64,000 nt of DNA, from positions 7,135,993 through 7,199,992 of the forward strand of contig OX419347.1 in NCBI GenBank assembly GCA_948470475.1, given 5' to 3'. This DNA comes from Galaxea fascicularis. Lineage: Eukaryota; Cnidaria; Anthozoa; Scleractinia; Euphylliidae. The notes below the pieces were generated by a model. It did not search any database. It was not told the origin of the DNA and worked only from the letters and a program-made list of their open reading frames with translations. Below, piece after piece: positions 22,030-33,960 of the stretch (position 1 is the first letter of the stretch; every line of letters begins with the position of its first letter). The translations under genes were made by a program, and so were the position numbers.

Positions 22030-24258
22030 TGTAAGGTCCGCAATGCAAACTTCTATTTCATTAACTGAATAAACAAAAATGCTTGGTTCTTTTCTTTGTA
22101 AATCCGTGGAGAACAAACCTCTCGCTTTGGTTGGCTTGTACATCTATGTGAAAGACGTTCCATCCATTTTAACCAATGACTGAATTGATTTTTACGAAAC
22201 CACGGACATTGTACAACAGTTTGAAGCCGATAAGCAGTAGAATAAGAAGAGGACGTTTTCTAAACATGAAACTTTCGTGTTATTCATTCAACTAAACTTT
22301 GCAACACATCCGGATTGTTTTCGCGCCCTTTCGTGTAGTCACGTGATCGACAAATCTTTTTTCGGTTTTCTCTTTCTCTGTGTTCCTTTCTTCACTTTTT
22401 TTAAATTCAGATTCTCAATTATGCGCTTTGAAGTTTTTTAAAAAACAATTATTCTACCCAGGCTTGCTCGATATGAAATGATAAATATTTTACTCGTCCT
22501 CCTAGCACAAATGTTAAACATGGCTTTCATTCAATCAGACAAATCAAACAATAAACCATACACTATACTACTGTTTCGTTACTCTTCAAAATGTTTCAAA
22601 ATGATGGTCGTTTTGCAATTAAGCGTAGATACAAAAATCTAGAAAATTAGAAATTACCAATTTTTTCTCTAAAAATCACTTTAAAATTCTTTAAATATCC
22701 CAAACATTTACTAACAATATCCAAATATCCCGTAATTTTTTGAAAGTGAATCCTCAGCTCCCCATGCCCCATTTCTCCCAATTGGAATGTTGAGAACCAA
22801 ATTTGTTGTCACGAAGCTTTTTCGAACCTCTAATTTCATTCGCCCCACATGGCACGAAGCTCTATTGTTTCACGGACAGGGTCCACTGAGTTTTTTGTTT
22901 GTTTCAGTACAGTGTGTTTATTGTTTTCTCAACCAATTCTGTGAGACATTCCGAGACCTTTGTGGCGGCCAAACCAAATGGTCGAGAGAGCAGAAAGTAA
23001 ACAACAAAGACATGTCTCGATGTTGCAAACACCATCGTCAGTTACAATTGAAATGTTTGAAAAACCGTTAGGGCTAAATAACAACTAAGCGAAACATAAG
23101 ACAAAACCTCAAGAAACAAAAATACCTGAGTCTCCTTTAACGTCAACATTTCACCTTTGAATTCCCAATATCAACATGTTTATTCTCCTAACAGTTCTCA
23201 ATATTTCATATGTTACATGTTGGGAGAATTCGTATAAATGTTAACTCAACTGATCTCTGGTGATCATTTCCTGTATTTTCATGCCCTGTACTATTGATGC
23301 ACTAGAGTTGTGGTAAGGAGAAGTTAGCATTGTAGTTACTATTGGAACGTAAAGGGACAAGGTTGGTACGTGCATTTAAAGGCCCGTCCAAACACTCACA
23401 GCTCTGATTTCAGGTCAGTACATCCAAACTATGATGAAAGGATTTATTGTTATAATTTAGTCTATTTCGCTTTCGCTGACAAAAATATAAATAAAAACTG
23501 AAGACCAACGCAGGAAATATTTCAGTAGTTCTTAGTTTCAAGTTCGCTGATCCGTAGATACAACCTGTACTGTTGTTATACAGTGAAGCGTTAATTGTTC
23601 TTAAAGATCATAACTGTAAAAGGCATTCAACCTGCAACTCACCCTGTTCGAAGCTCTTATCCACCTGTGTAACTTTTGGAAATGATTAATGTTGTAAAAG
23701 ATAAATTCCGTCATAGCCTACCACGTCTCAGGAAGGGTTAAACAGGGGTCATTCAAGAAAGCGAAAAACGATGAATTCATACCAAAACATACAAGAACGT
23801 AAAATACGTGAGTCTTCTTTATTCATTTTATTGAAAAAAGTTGAAACTTGCCTTTATTTAACGTTCGCAAATCTCAATATTTTATTTCTCATACAACGTC
23901 TTTGTAACGCAATACCTGCTCCCTCGAAGGTCACGTTCCGCGTCACCCGAAGCGCTAAAATATGTAAATTATGTACAGCACACCCTTTCCTCAAAACGTA
24001 CGTCTGGGTTCCCTGTGGTTGACTGTCAGTTAAGCCTTATTGTCATTGGCTGTAAAGACTGTAAACAGTGATTTGTGCGTTTCGATCCGTCTTTTGTTAG
24101 TCTAATGTTTGCACGTGCATTGTTAGTAAAATTAAAAGTCGGTCAGTCTCTGCTGTTTGTTTGTTGTTGATGTCGTCAATACTGGTCGTTTGTAAGGATA
24201 GGGAAGCTGTTGGCAACGGTTCGTATTTGCTGTTACCAAACCAGCTTTCCACCCAAAA
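22030..24258. other. Gene-free stretch
   Basis: Only unrelated short open frames are present. I see no domains, structural RNA or repeat ends. Confidence 0.35.
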
Positions 24259-24261
24259 TTG

Positions 24262-24525
24262 ATGAGCCTAATAACAATGTTGGTAGTTTTTGCACAGGCC
24301 AGACAGATAGCTCTTAAAGATACTAGTATCGACCAACAACCAACCAACCAACAACAACTTATAAGCCAAACCGATGGTACATACTGGAAAGGCTTCATCC
24401 AAAGTTTCACAGTCAATTACCAAGCAGGACATTACGATCGATTTGCTCTCTACTGTATCATGCAATACGTCTTTGAGGAAGATTTTAAGAAGTGCCATGA
24501 AAAATACAAGGTCCCCAGTGACTAG
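24262..24525 (+). CDS. Small open frame of unknown function (87 codons)
   Basis: It runs from an ATG at 24262 to a TAG at 24523-24525. The first residues, MSLITMLVVFAQARQ, are hydrophobic enough to suggest a signal peptide, followed by a Gln/Asn-rich segment and a C-terminal part with aromatic residues and two cysteines (ALYCIMQYVFEEDFKKCHE). I do not recognise the family. It may be chance or one exon of a larger gene; no TATA box or polyadenylation signal is clearly tied to it. Confidence 0.25.
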   Translation: MSLITMLVVFAQARQIALKDTSIDQQPTNQQQLISQTDGTYWKGFIQSFTVNYQAGHYDRFALYCIMQYVFEEDFKKCHEKYKVPSD

Positions 24526-25162
24526 TTTAAGTCCACTCAAGACATCATGGAGCACAGAATTGGTGGTTTGCGGGAAATGTTGAAATATTATACACTGATT
24601 TTAAAAATATGCAAAGTTTTGTGGAGATCTAATTAAAACTCCACCAACAATTGCGATCATCTTGAATTTTATATCCGTTTTTCCTTAAGAAATGTCTGGT
24701 GAATTGGTAACCTGCTCGCACCTAATGCTCTTTTTCTTAAAACCGACCTTTTCGAGTGAGTTGCTATACATATTTCAAGGAGTTTAAAACCAATCTCTAC
24801 CGCAAAACGTGACGTTTTGTTAACTTTGGTATTGGATCCACTGTTTAAGAACTTGAACCTTATCTCGAATTAGATGAGTCCTATACCAGGGAAGAAAAGG
24901 CTGTCCTTAGCTTCCAATTCTTTAATAGGTAATATTGTTCTGTGGTTGTTTAATGACGTGCAAGTCATACCGGTGGAGATGTTGTACTCTGGTTAATTCT
25001 GTTTCCGTTGGCTTGATGGCTAATTACTGTAGCACGAGTCACAACATATACAATGGAAAAGGGAAGCAAGTTCTTTAAAGTGAACGACCTCGTTAAACGT
25101 TTGTCCGAGTGTATTTTGCTAATGAGAAAACAAAACAATCAGAAATGAATACACCATTTTGC

Positions 25163-25315
25163 TAATGATCAGCTCTAACTGAATTGTGGGTAGATCCAGT
25201 CCTTTGTGGGGGCAAACGGTCATTTAAAAACATAATTTGAAATTCTAATTTTGACCGTTTGCTCCCACGAAGGACTGGATCTACCCACAATTCACTTGGA
25301 ACTGATTATTCGCAG
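25163..25315. repeat. Compact inverted repeat (long hairpin)
   Basis: The core arms 25181-25222 and 25252-25293 are complementary with two mismatches over 42 bases (GAATTGTGGGTAGATCCAGT and its complement), with a 29-base loop. Weaker pairing extends about 20 bases further outward. This could be a foldback element or a hairpin RNA precursor. Confidence 0.6.
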
Positions 25316-25786
25316 ACGTGGGGTCTGTTCAGTGCTTTTTCCTTGGTTACCTTGGTATTGCACGTTTGCTATTTTGTTGTTCGTTCCTCTTAATGGCAGT
25401 CATCGAGTTTGCACGCTTGTGATCTTGAAATCTACTGTCACCAAAAGAAAATCCTTAATTAGGCTCGCAGCAGCTTTCTTTTTTGGCTTAGGGTGTACCT
25501 TCTGAAATCAAAATTTCTTGCAGAAGACAAGCTTCGATTTACAACATCGTTTCGACGTATGACCAAAGTTTATTTTCTTGTGTTTGGTGTGACTGAAAAA
25601 AGGCAACATGATTAACTGTTAAGAAATCCTGGCATTTACCAAGTTTTGACCGGCGTGTTAGTAAATCTCTGGCGACTTTCCTTACGCAATAGAACTGGCC
25701 AAGCTAAGACACGTCATTTGAGGTGCTAACTGATGTTTGTTGGTAAGAGTTGGCAGCAGCTAAACATCTCAGCCTTTTGTAACCAG

Positions 25787-25903
25787 CAACGAAGAGAATC
25801 TTTGTTGTCACATCCACTGATGGAGCTAACTGGGCTTAAAATTAATTGCGTATCTCAGTGGAATTATAGAAAGGACGAAAACGGCCATATTGATTCTGTA
25901 AAG
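25787..25903 (+). CDS. Candidate internal exon, unknown gene
   Basis: An acceptor (CAGCCTTTTGTAACCAG) and a donor (GTAAAG then GTAAGCG) frame 117 bases, exactly 39 open codons, reading LMELTGLKINCVSQWNY and then RKDENGHIDSVK. The composition is protein-like. I do not recognise it and could not find partner exons in the window. Confidence 0.3.
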
Positions 25904-26779
25904 GTAAGCGCATACACATCGACAAACACCCTTGTTTATTACAATCTTCCTAAAAGGAGTTAGCCTTGTCTCCTTCACCTCCCCACACGTTAAACTTAAT
26001 TAAAGGGGACGATAAAAAATAATCACACTGATCGCTAATCTAATAGGGAAGCGTGTGGGTTGCGTGACTCTCAGTTAGTTACATAACCCACCAATCACAT
26101 GACCGTTGACCCCTCTTTGGAGTGGAAAGGACGAAGCAGTATGCCTTCTCGAGAACATGTATTTATTTCATTTTTCGGGAACAAAAATAAACAGAACAAA
26201 ACAAAACGCACCCTATGAGAGGTCGTGCGGGTGCATCAATGAAAAGATCTGTTTCGCGTAACTAATTCAAGAATGAAATTCACCTTGGACATTAAACGCG
26301 GTCGACTGCTCACAGACGGAGTTGACGTTAACTTTGTTATGAAGTGGAAACTTGCTTTTCTCCTCATTCCCGAACACATTCATTTTAACGCTCTTTAATA
26401 ACTATCCCGATTTCATGCGTTTTTCCCATTTGGGAATTGCGGAGGCTTCACTGATGACATCTCTACTTTGTGGGAATGTAAACTAAAACTAGACAACGTG
26501 AGAACTTCTATCATGGGGTTTTCACCGCCGACAGGAATAAAGGAACACATAAGAAGTAAAAATGTATCTACGACAGTTGCAGTACAAAACAGAGGGTATG
26601 CCAGTGAGAAGTTCCTGACATCTAAAAACCTTTTCAACCATTGTTTTTTGGGTAAATTCGAATGAAGAGAACGTAAAACGTTTGTCGATTCAGCATCTAA
26701 CTATAAAAATCGGCAGTCGAGGACTGCATGTAGCTTACTGCGCTTTCTATTACTTAGAATAGCGTATTAAATAATTGTG

Positions 26780-27215
26780 GGCAACGCATCACTGAAGCAA
26801 GTGAAACTTTAATAGCAACAAGAACTAGGACAAAATGTAACAAGAAAATATGGTCAATTGTACTGTTTAAGAGGTTCTTTCGTAATAATTATACATCTGT
26901 AAAATCACATCGATTGACATCAAAGTGACTTCCTTATCCATCAAGCAGAAACTGGTAGATGACTTGTGAGGATCTGTCTACAATCATCCTAATTTCGCGT
27001 GAATGAGGCAAGAATTTTTGTAACTCTTCATGTCTTGTGATCAATTGATGCAAGGAAACTTTTCACTGCATCATTGAAGCAAGTGAAAGTTAACAACAAG
27101 AACTAGAACAAAATGCAACGAGAAGATAATAAGGTCAATTGTACTGTTCAAGGGGTTCTTTCTTAATAATTATAGACCTATTGAATCACGTCCTTATCCA
27201 TAAGGCAGAGTCATC
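26780..27215. repeat. Degenerate tandem copies of the RPA-like gene 3' region
   Basis: Blocks containing AGCAGAAACTGGTAGATGAC, TTTTGTAACTCTTCATG and GGTTCTTTC.TAATAATTAT recur here about twice. They match the 3' coding end and downstream sequence of the minus-strand RPA-like gene at 28545-28870. The copies are decayed and not open. A SINE 3' tail (CCCTCTTTAAATAAAG) lies at about 27247-27262. Confidence 0.6.
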
Positions 27216-27683
27216 AGTGTCTCAGGACTGCTGTTAAGTGTTTCACCCTCTTTAAATAAAGCCTATTATTATTTATTACTATTATTACTCATGCACAGGT
27301 TACAACTTGAACAAAATAGGTATGCAATGGGTATAGTGGGACATGCAATTTGAACCTTTGGCATCTGACAACTTGAAGTAATACGCGAGAAAAGATAATC
27401 TGAAAATGTGCATCATAGATGTAAGAGATAGACTATGAAGAAGACAATGAAGATGCAAGAGAGAAGATAAGTGATATGTCGTTTTCATTACAAGGAATCG
27501 TGTTCAAAGCGAATAACAAAGCAAAGAGAGTTGAAAAATTATAGAGAGAATTAACTAGCTATTACTGTCGGTAAGTGCCAACAAGCAATTACCTATACGT
27601 GCACATTGTTCAATTTGCTTAGAAATAAATTTTGTTTCTATGAGTGACCTTAATTTAACAGAAAGCAGCCTAGATCTTTTGAA

Positions 27684-28235
27684 ATGTTTTCTCTGTCAAA
27701 ATACAGTCTGCGGAGAATTCCCGATACAGAAGAGCTGGCCACGAAGAATCTCACTTGGACTGCAACTTTGAACAAAGGACTGGACTTTTTCCTCTTTCCA
27801 GATTGGTTTTCTGACAGGTTGTTTAAACACTGCAACTCCATCGAGAAAGAAAAATATGTGATAACAATCATTGGCAGTTATGAAAAGGGAGAATATGAGT
27901 TTTGACAAGAAGTCCATTGTTTTGCTCCTGCTTCAAATAAATGGCATTTGCTACGTCCACTAACCAATATTCTAGGTTATGGTGGTATATATTCCAGACT
28001 TTGTGGTGGTCATGTTTCTGAGTTGAGTAGTGACAACTTCACCACTATCAGTTGTTTCAATCCCCAGAAGAATACATGGAAGTCAACAGAGACGGAGATT
28101 CCTGGTCAAATTTTTAGTGGTTTTACTGTTACTTCATTCACGGAAGACTTTTATGTTACTGGTGGAATTAAAGAGAGTAGAGCAGCATCACCTAATCTTC
28201 ATAAGTACAAGTTTGTAATGAAAGGAAGCAGTTAG
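27684..28235 (+). pseudogene. Kelch-repeat protein fragment with in-frame stop
   Basis: One frame, broken by a TGA at 27903-27905, contains two Kelch-blade units: VHCFAPASNKWHLL and ISCFNPQKNTWKS, the latter followed by DFYVTGG. Kelch proteins form beta-propellers and often act as adaptors of Cullin-3 ubiquitin ligases when paired with a BTB domain; no BTB domain is seen here. The piece lies between tandem copies of a different gene's 3' end and has no visible promoter, so it is probably a retrocopy or duplicated fragment. Confidence 0.5.
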
Positions 28236-28269
28236 CACCAATGCAAGCTGGCTGTTTTGGTTATTGTGC

Positions 28270-28545
28270 AGTTGTACTGGAGCAAGTGAAACTAGAACTA
28301 GAACAAAATGCAACAAGAAGATAATAAGGTTAATTGTACTGTTCAAGAGGTTCTTTCTTAATAATTATACACCTATTGAATCACGTCCTTATCCATAAAG
28401 CAGAAAGTGGTAGATAACATTAGAGGATTGGCCTACAATCATCCTCATTTCATGTGAATGATGCATTAATTTTTGTAACTCTTCATGTTATATTCCATCA
28501 ACATTGGTATCCTTGTGATCAATCTTTGTACTGCATCATTGCAGC
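28270..28545. repeat. Another tandem copy of the RPA-like gene 3' region
   Basis: It repeats the same order of blocks as 26780-27215 (GCAAGTGAAA, AACAAAATGCAACAAGAAG, TCTTAATAATTATACACC, GTAACTCTTCATG) and runs directly into the gene end proper. Confidence 0.6.
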
Positions 28546-28699
28546 AAGTGAAAGTTAGCAACCAGAACGAGAACAAAATTTAACAAGAAAATGAACGGTA
28601 AAATTAATGTCTGAAGTTCAATTGTGCTGTTTGAAGTTGTTCTATGTTAATGATTATACATATCCAGAATCACATCTAAGTACATCGAAGTGATGTCCT

Positions 28700-30423
28700 T
28701 TATCCATCAAGCAGAAACTGGTAGATGACTTGAGAGGATTTGTCCACAATCATCCTCATTTGGCCTGAACAAAGCATGAGTTTTTGTAACTCTTCATGTG
28801 GCATGGCATCAACATTGGTATCCTTGTGATCAATTGAAGCAAGGAAACTTTGTACTGCATCATTGAAGAGAGTGAAAGTAAGCAACTTTCCATTCAGAGT
28901 TTTGATTGTCATGCTGCATATTACTTTGGAGGTGCATGTGGATGACAGCATGGTTATGTTGCAGTGTGGACAAGTAATGAGTTCTTTATCTGTCTCTGTA
29001 TCCACTGAGTGGTTGCAGATTACACAAGTTTGCTGTTTCTATATGTGTACTCCTATACATTTTCCCTCAATAATGGTGTCCTTGATTTCATCAGATGTTA
29101 AATTGACGTTTGTTATATCATCTTTGTTTTCTATGATGGTCAGCATGGCTTCATTGGTACTTAAGTACTTCACATCATCAAAAACTCTTGTTGTAAGACC
29201 CCTGAAAAGATAACTTTTACCACAGTCTACTTGGTTGATGAGTTCCACCCACAAAACCAGTTTGATGCTGTGAGTTTGATCGGCTATGATGCAATCAACC
29301 TTGAAAATCTTTTTTCCATTTCTTAGAATGGGCTGCTTGTTTTGCTGCTTGCTCATTACTTTTGTTTGAACATCAATGTTCTTGTACAGATCTGCTGAGA
29401 GAGCTTCTTCTACTGTTAGCAAGGATGAGCCAATCTTAGCATTGTACTGAAAATGTGTTGATGTGGGCAAGATTTTTGCCTGTTTTAGGATTTTATATTG
29501 ATCCTGATTGTTGGAGAATCTTGTGCTTGAACTCCTCTTGATACCACAAATTTTTACAGGCGACTTTTGTTGGTATGCTTGTTGCAAGTTGACTCTTTTG
29601 GGAGGATCAAAACATACAGCACGGACCTTATTGTCTTTGTCTGTCTGAATAAGACAATCGAAGTAGGGCGTTCTGCTATTAAGAGCTGTTTTCACTGGAC
29701 TCAGTGCATGTATGTAGCCCTCTAGTTGTAAATCTAGGGAAAAAAGGCAAATACTTGAGATACTGCTAGAAATCATTATGATAACTCCAGAAGTAGCAAA
29801 TACTAACTCCACATAATTATTATGAATTTGCAAGACTTTTAAATTTAGAAAGTATTTTATAGAAAACATTACCTTCAGTATGATTTCCCTTGTTTGTTTG
29901 TCTGAAAAAAAAAAGTTGATAGAAGTTTTAATTTACTGTTTGACATACATACACCTATATAATTCTGTATAAGAAGAAGTTTGCATGAAGCCCAACAAAA
30001 CCAGAAAACTATAAAATAGACAAGTATATTGTGGAATATCTAAAGAGAAACAGTTAGGTTTCTGATGTTGAAACATAAAAAAAATCTGTCACAAATCAGG
30101 GAGATACCCAGGGGAAGGCTCCAGGCATTTTTGGCACCACCCTTTTTGAGTTTCAAATTTTGCAAGTTAAGTTTATTGTTTGTGCGATCGACAGCATGTC
30201 AACATCTAAAAGTCTCTTGGCCGTAAGATACATCCACAACATGATGCTACTTTACATAGTTAGCATTAAATGTGACATGCAGACGAATTCTGAACAGTAT
30301 TATAGCTGAAGTTTCTTGATGGTGACTTACAAATGTTACACAAAGTGCTGAGAGATGCATGAGGGTGGAGAGTGAGAAAGAGAGAGAAATATAAACTTAC
30401 TTTGAACTTGATGGATTGTCCAT
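28700..30423 (-). pseudogene. RPA-like single-strand DNA-binding protein gene, three exons, one nonsense codon
   Basis: Three exons join in phase on the minus strand: 30401-30423 (ATG, MDNPSSS, donor GTAAGT), 29873-29901 (after a T-rich acceptor), and 29733 downward (after CCTTTTTTCCCTAG). The long exon begins LQLEGYIHALSPV and fits an OB-fold protein of the RPA large-subunit type. A TAG at 29039-29041 interrupts it; the same frame goes on with a CxxC...CxxC zinc ribbon (TCVICNHS, then LITCPHCN) and ends at 28700, as expected for the RPA C-terminus. RPA-like genes are known passengers of Helitrons, and this one lies just downstream of the Helentron on the same strand. Whether it belongs to the element or to the host is open. 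Confidence 0.5.
29733..29733 (-). other. Splice acceptor of RPA-like exon 3
   Basis: The minus strand reads TTTGCCTTTTTTCCCTAG directly before this base. The preceding exon ends in GAAG at the donor GTAATG (exon end 29873), and the joined codon is GAT, keeping the frame. Confidence 0.6.
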
Positions 30424-30575
30424 GTTTTCTCTAGAGATTTGAAATAAAGTAAAAATATATAATACCTTGACTATTATACAATGCTTCCATTAATACCTGT
30501 TTAATTATAATAATTATAGTAATAGTTAAATGATAATACTTTTATTTACCCTTGGCAGTGTTTATGGCACAAGTG

Positions 30576-30822
30576 CTAGTGGGGCCAAGCAAACAAGTGA
30601 AACAAATGATTGAAATTGAACATAACACTGTTAAGAATCCCAACTGGCCAGAGGCAGACCAGCTGGCTATTTAGAAGCGTGGCCAAGGATTTTAACTCAG
30701 AGCTACCATGAAACAATTTGAGGTAGCGTTCAGTGCGGGACTTGAACCTGGGAGCGGTGGATTGTGAGTCCGACACTCTGACAACTCGGTTGCGCTGTTT
30801 TCAAACAGCTACCTACCATACA
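30576..30822 (-). mobile_element. tRNA-derived SINE, second family
   Basis: On the minus strand a tRNA-like head (AACCGAGTTGTCAGAGTGTC, then B box CCAGGTTCAAGTCCCGC at about 30733-30749) is followed by a body of about 150 bp ending GTTCAATTTCAATCATTTG. It lies between the RPA-like gene and the end of the Helentron coding region. Confidence 0.6.
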
Positions 30823-30869
30823 ACAGATGCATAAACAATTAACACTGATTAAAAGCATTTGCTTGTGTT

Positions 30870-31286
30870 TCATGTAAAGCAGTTTATTAAAGCACAAATT
30901 GCTTTGTGGTCTGAAAAATAGGTTTCTAATATTTGAAAGCATGTTTGTGCTTCTGGTAAGTTAGTGTATATATGGTCGATACAAGTATTGTTATCAGTGG
31001 TACTACAGGAAACTAACTGCCTATAGTTATTGTCTCTTATGAACAAGTTGTAAAGTGGTGTACGCTGTGAATCACTGAACCAGTTTACATTGAAGTCACC
31101 AATAAATATGTTAAACTGAGTTGGTAGAGAGTTTAGTGTGTCTTTGATAGCATCACATGTTTCTCTTACTGATACTGAAGGTGATGTGTAGACTGCTACA
31201 ATTGTGACATGTGGGATTATCATGAATCTCAAAATAGTTATTTCTACATCATTTCTATTAGAACAATATGGATAACCAGGATAATA
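30870..31286 (-). CDS. Helentron EEP endonuclease, C-terminal part
   Basis: It contains the exonuclease-endonuclease-phosphatase signatures IGDFNVNW and SDHKAI with catalytic Asp, Asn and His, plus CIDHIYTN before the end. It continues the domain begun at 33961 and upward; copy C of the hairpin-ended element sits between the two halves. It ends at the stop at 30870-30872. Confidence 0.85.
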   Translation of the reverse strand, partial: YYPGYPYCSNRNDVEITILRFMIIPHVTIVAVYTSPSVSVRETCDAIKDTLNSLPTQFNIFIGDFNVNWFSDSQRTPLYNLFIRDNNYRQLVSCSTTDNNTCIDHIYTNLPEAQTCFQILETYFSDHKAICALINCFT

Positions 31287-33800
31287 TATAGATTTAGGCA
31301 AGCCTAAAAGCGGAGCTCCACAGTTATTTCCTTAATATTAGCATTTACAGATAAACTAATATGGCAATGCCACAGGACTTGAACCATGACTTCAGTAAGG
31401 ACTTCTCTATATTGTGATTACATACACATATTTTTCACTGTTCTGCTGCAGAGCCATCATTCAATCAAGTGCAAACGTAGATTTTCGAATTATCATCGGC
31501 CTTTGTGGTAGTGGTGGGCAGATGATCGGTTGTAAACGAAAGTTGATCGAATAGTTCAAGCGACGCGACAATCGATTATTCTTTTTTCATAATCGATTGT
31601 TGCGGAAAAATCAAAAATTTATTGGGGACACAAAAGTATTAAAATCAAGAAAAATGACCGTTTAATATCTTGGTGTGAGTTTGGTGTGGTTTTTCTTGGA
31701 CTCCTATTAAACTTCTAAGTCATAACAGCAGATATAATCTAAGAATGTATTTACCTGTGCGTACACGCTGTCACTTTAACTTCTATGTAGGTGAAAAATA
31801 CATGAAATGCTTATTGGCAGATTTCTTCGATTATAATCGATGATCGATCGGTTGTAAAATCTCAACCGATTCCCACCACTACTTTGTGGCACAGGAACTA
31901 TAATATGATTATGATGAGCAACAACGATTAACAAACTTTTCTTCATCACAGTTTAATTACATCTGATTACATTTCGATACAAGTGGTAAAAATCACTTAA
32001 CTAAGTTAACAGTTCTAGTGTCCCACTATTAAACCAACTTCACAACCGACATGTATCGGTGACATTTTAATCTATCAAAAAATATTTGACAGCGAAAGTG
32101 CGATAAAACCTCAAAGTGAGCTCTCTTCGACACCGCCCATAAAAGAACAAAAGTACTTTGCTCGCCTTGTTGTTTTGAACATTTTATTGTGTCATTCTTA
32201 TGATCTATTACAGTAAAGACGATAGAAAGTGCCGTCCTTTTTACAATAACATGGAAAACGTTGAGCAAAATCGACTTTACTTTTCCTTGAGAAAAGTGAC
32301 TGCGACAGACTGATCGAGCATAGTATTTTAGCCATGAATCAACTCAGGTGATCAACTGCAATTATCTAGTGATGTTGAGAATGGTTTTATTCTTGACTTC
32401 GATCAATTACAAATATTGCAAACCGAATAAACCTTGACTACAAGTCGTGGGTGGTATTATTTTTGACATCACTGTTAATGATAACATCTGACTAAGGATT
32501 TCCGAAAAACATTTTTCAGCCGTAAACATTGAACAAAGGACGAAGTTTTTACTGCAATAGCCTTGAAAATCTGCGATTTTTTAACTAACAACGAGAATTG
32601 CTTTTGAGGGACAACATATTATTGCTGGCTTTTCCAATGCTGTAGCTGTTAAAAATCGTGTTTACGTTTGGCAATGAGTTGTCGATTACTCTTTGCGAGT
32701 TTCCAATACTGTCAACAAAGCGCAGCCGAGGATATAAACCGTCCGGACCTCGCTTGGCTTTTCTTCAACCAATTCTTTGCCCAAAAAAACGAGCGACAGC
32801 AGGGAAAACGAAGAGTTTTAGGCTCCAAAATGAAATATTGGAGCGAAAATATGCATTTGAAAAAAAGACGACCATTTTTGGTCCAAACAACATGAAAACA
32901 ACAAAAGGTAAGAAAACAAAGAACGAAGCCACCGAATGTTTCTTCGGCGTACCTTGTAGAAATTGGAAAACTAAGAAAAGTAACAAACATAACACGTAGT
33001 CACAGAGACAAATCACTATATGTTATATAAAAGACACAACAGGAGTACTAACCTGCGGACAGTTTAAGTCAGTCAACAATCACTCCGAACGTAGAGCTAA
33101 AGCAGAAGCCGTCAGTTCACACAAAAGTATACGTATTCATTTGCTAAGCAGATACAAATCCTTATCGGGCCTTGAAGTTTTTCACCGTCACTTTGTGTTA
33201 CTTCCCATGTCTACCAAGGAAGCTTCTTCAATTAAGGATTTTTAGCGGCAAAACCGTCCAGTTTTATAATCCACAGCAAAAGTCAGCAATCGAAGACAGC
33301 GCCTGCATGATTAAAACCCTGCGAAACCACACGATCTTTTCTCTCGCAGATCCGTAAACTATAAAATAGCAAAGCCAGGCAATCCAATTTGCTGCTCTTA
33401 ACATCCAAAGGCTGATTCTCATCGGTTTAAACAAAAAACAAACTGAGAAGTAGTCATGGTAGGCGGCGAATTGTTTACAGGACGGAGATCTGCTGTTGAT
33501 CCTGGCGAAAAATTACGCCTCGTTTTGGCCTGGCTTGAGCCTGCGATCCAATTGAAAACCAGTGCCTGGTCAGCGGTCAACTTCAAAAAAACAGCTGACC
33601 TCGACAGTTCGTAACTTGAGCCCGCGATATGGTCACGTGATACTGGTCAGCGGAAACGTTGTTTTGACAGGTGTCGATTGACGTTGACATGGATGTCTAA
33701 TATCAAAGATGTCTGCTGTAAACTAGATGGTCAGCTGGAGTATGGCCGCCATGTTGGATTATTATTATTATTATTAGGGTATTATTAATTATTGTGCGAG

Positions 33801-33843
<43 letters not shown>

Positions 33844-33876
33844 GTCGCGCCCACGAGCAATACCGCTAGCCAAGAT

Positions 33877-33908
<32 letters not shown>

Positions 33909-33955
33909 AGGTATGGGGCTCCGCTTGGCGGCCCTTCGGGCCGCCGGAGCTCCGC
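31287..33955 (-). mobile_element. Hairpin-ended element, copy C, inside the Helentron EEP coding region
   Basis: Reverse-oriented copy with both complete ends: GATTTAGGCAAGCCTAAAAG at the left and the GC hairpin GGCGGCCCTTCGGGCCGCC then GGAGCTCCGC at the right. TAATA (TATTA on the other strand) flanks it at 31282-31286 and 33956-33960. Removing the element and one TATTA restores the reading across the Helentron endonuclease, which supports a real 5-bp target duplication. It includes a TCG microsatellite (33801-33843) and the nested hAT-like MITE. No gene is recognised. Confidence 0.82.
31509..31881. mobile_element. hAT-like MITE nested in copy C
   Basis: Flanked by CTTTGTGG (complement of CCACAAAG) at 31501-31508 and 31882-31889. 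It has the same ends and the same position as in copies A and B. Confidence 0.72.
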
Positions 33956-33960
33956 TAATA

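Noticed and set aside
21799..22143. Minus-strand Cys/Val/Ser-rich open frames
   Set aside because: They are translations of a GACA-type tetranucleotide tract.
30720..30790. A functional tRNA gene on the minus strand
   Set aside because: The tRNA-like part lacks a proper 3' acceptor half and is joined to a SINE body.
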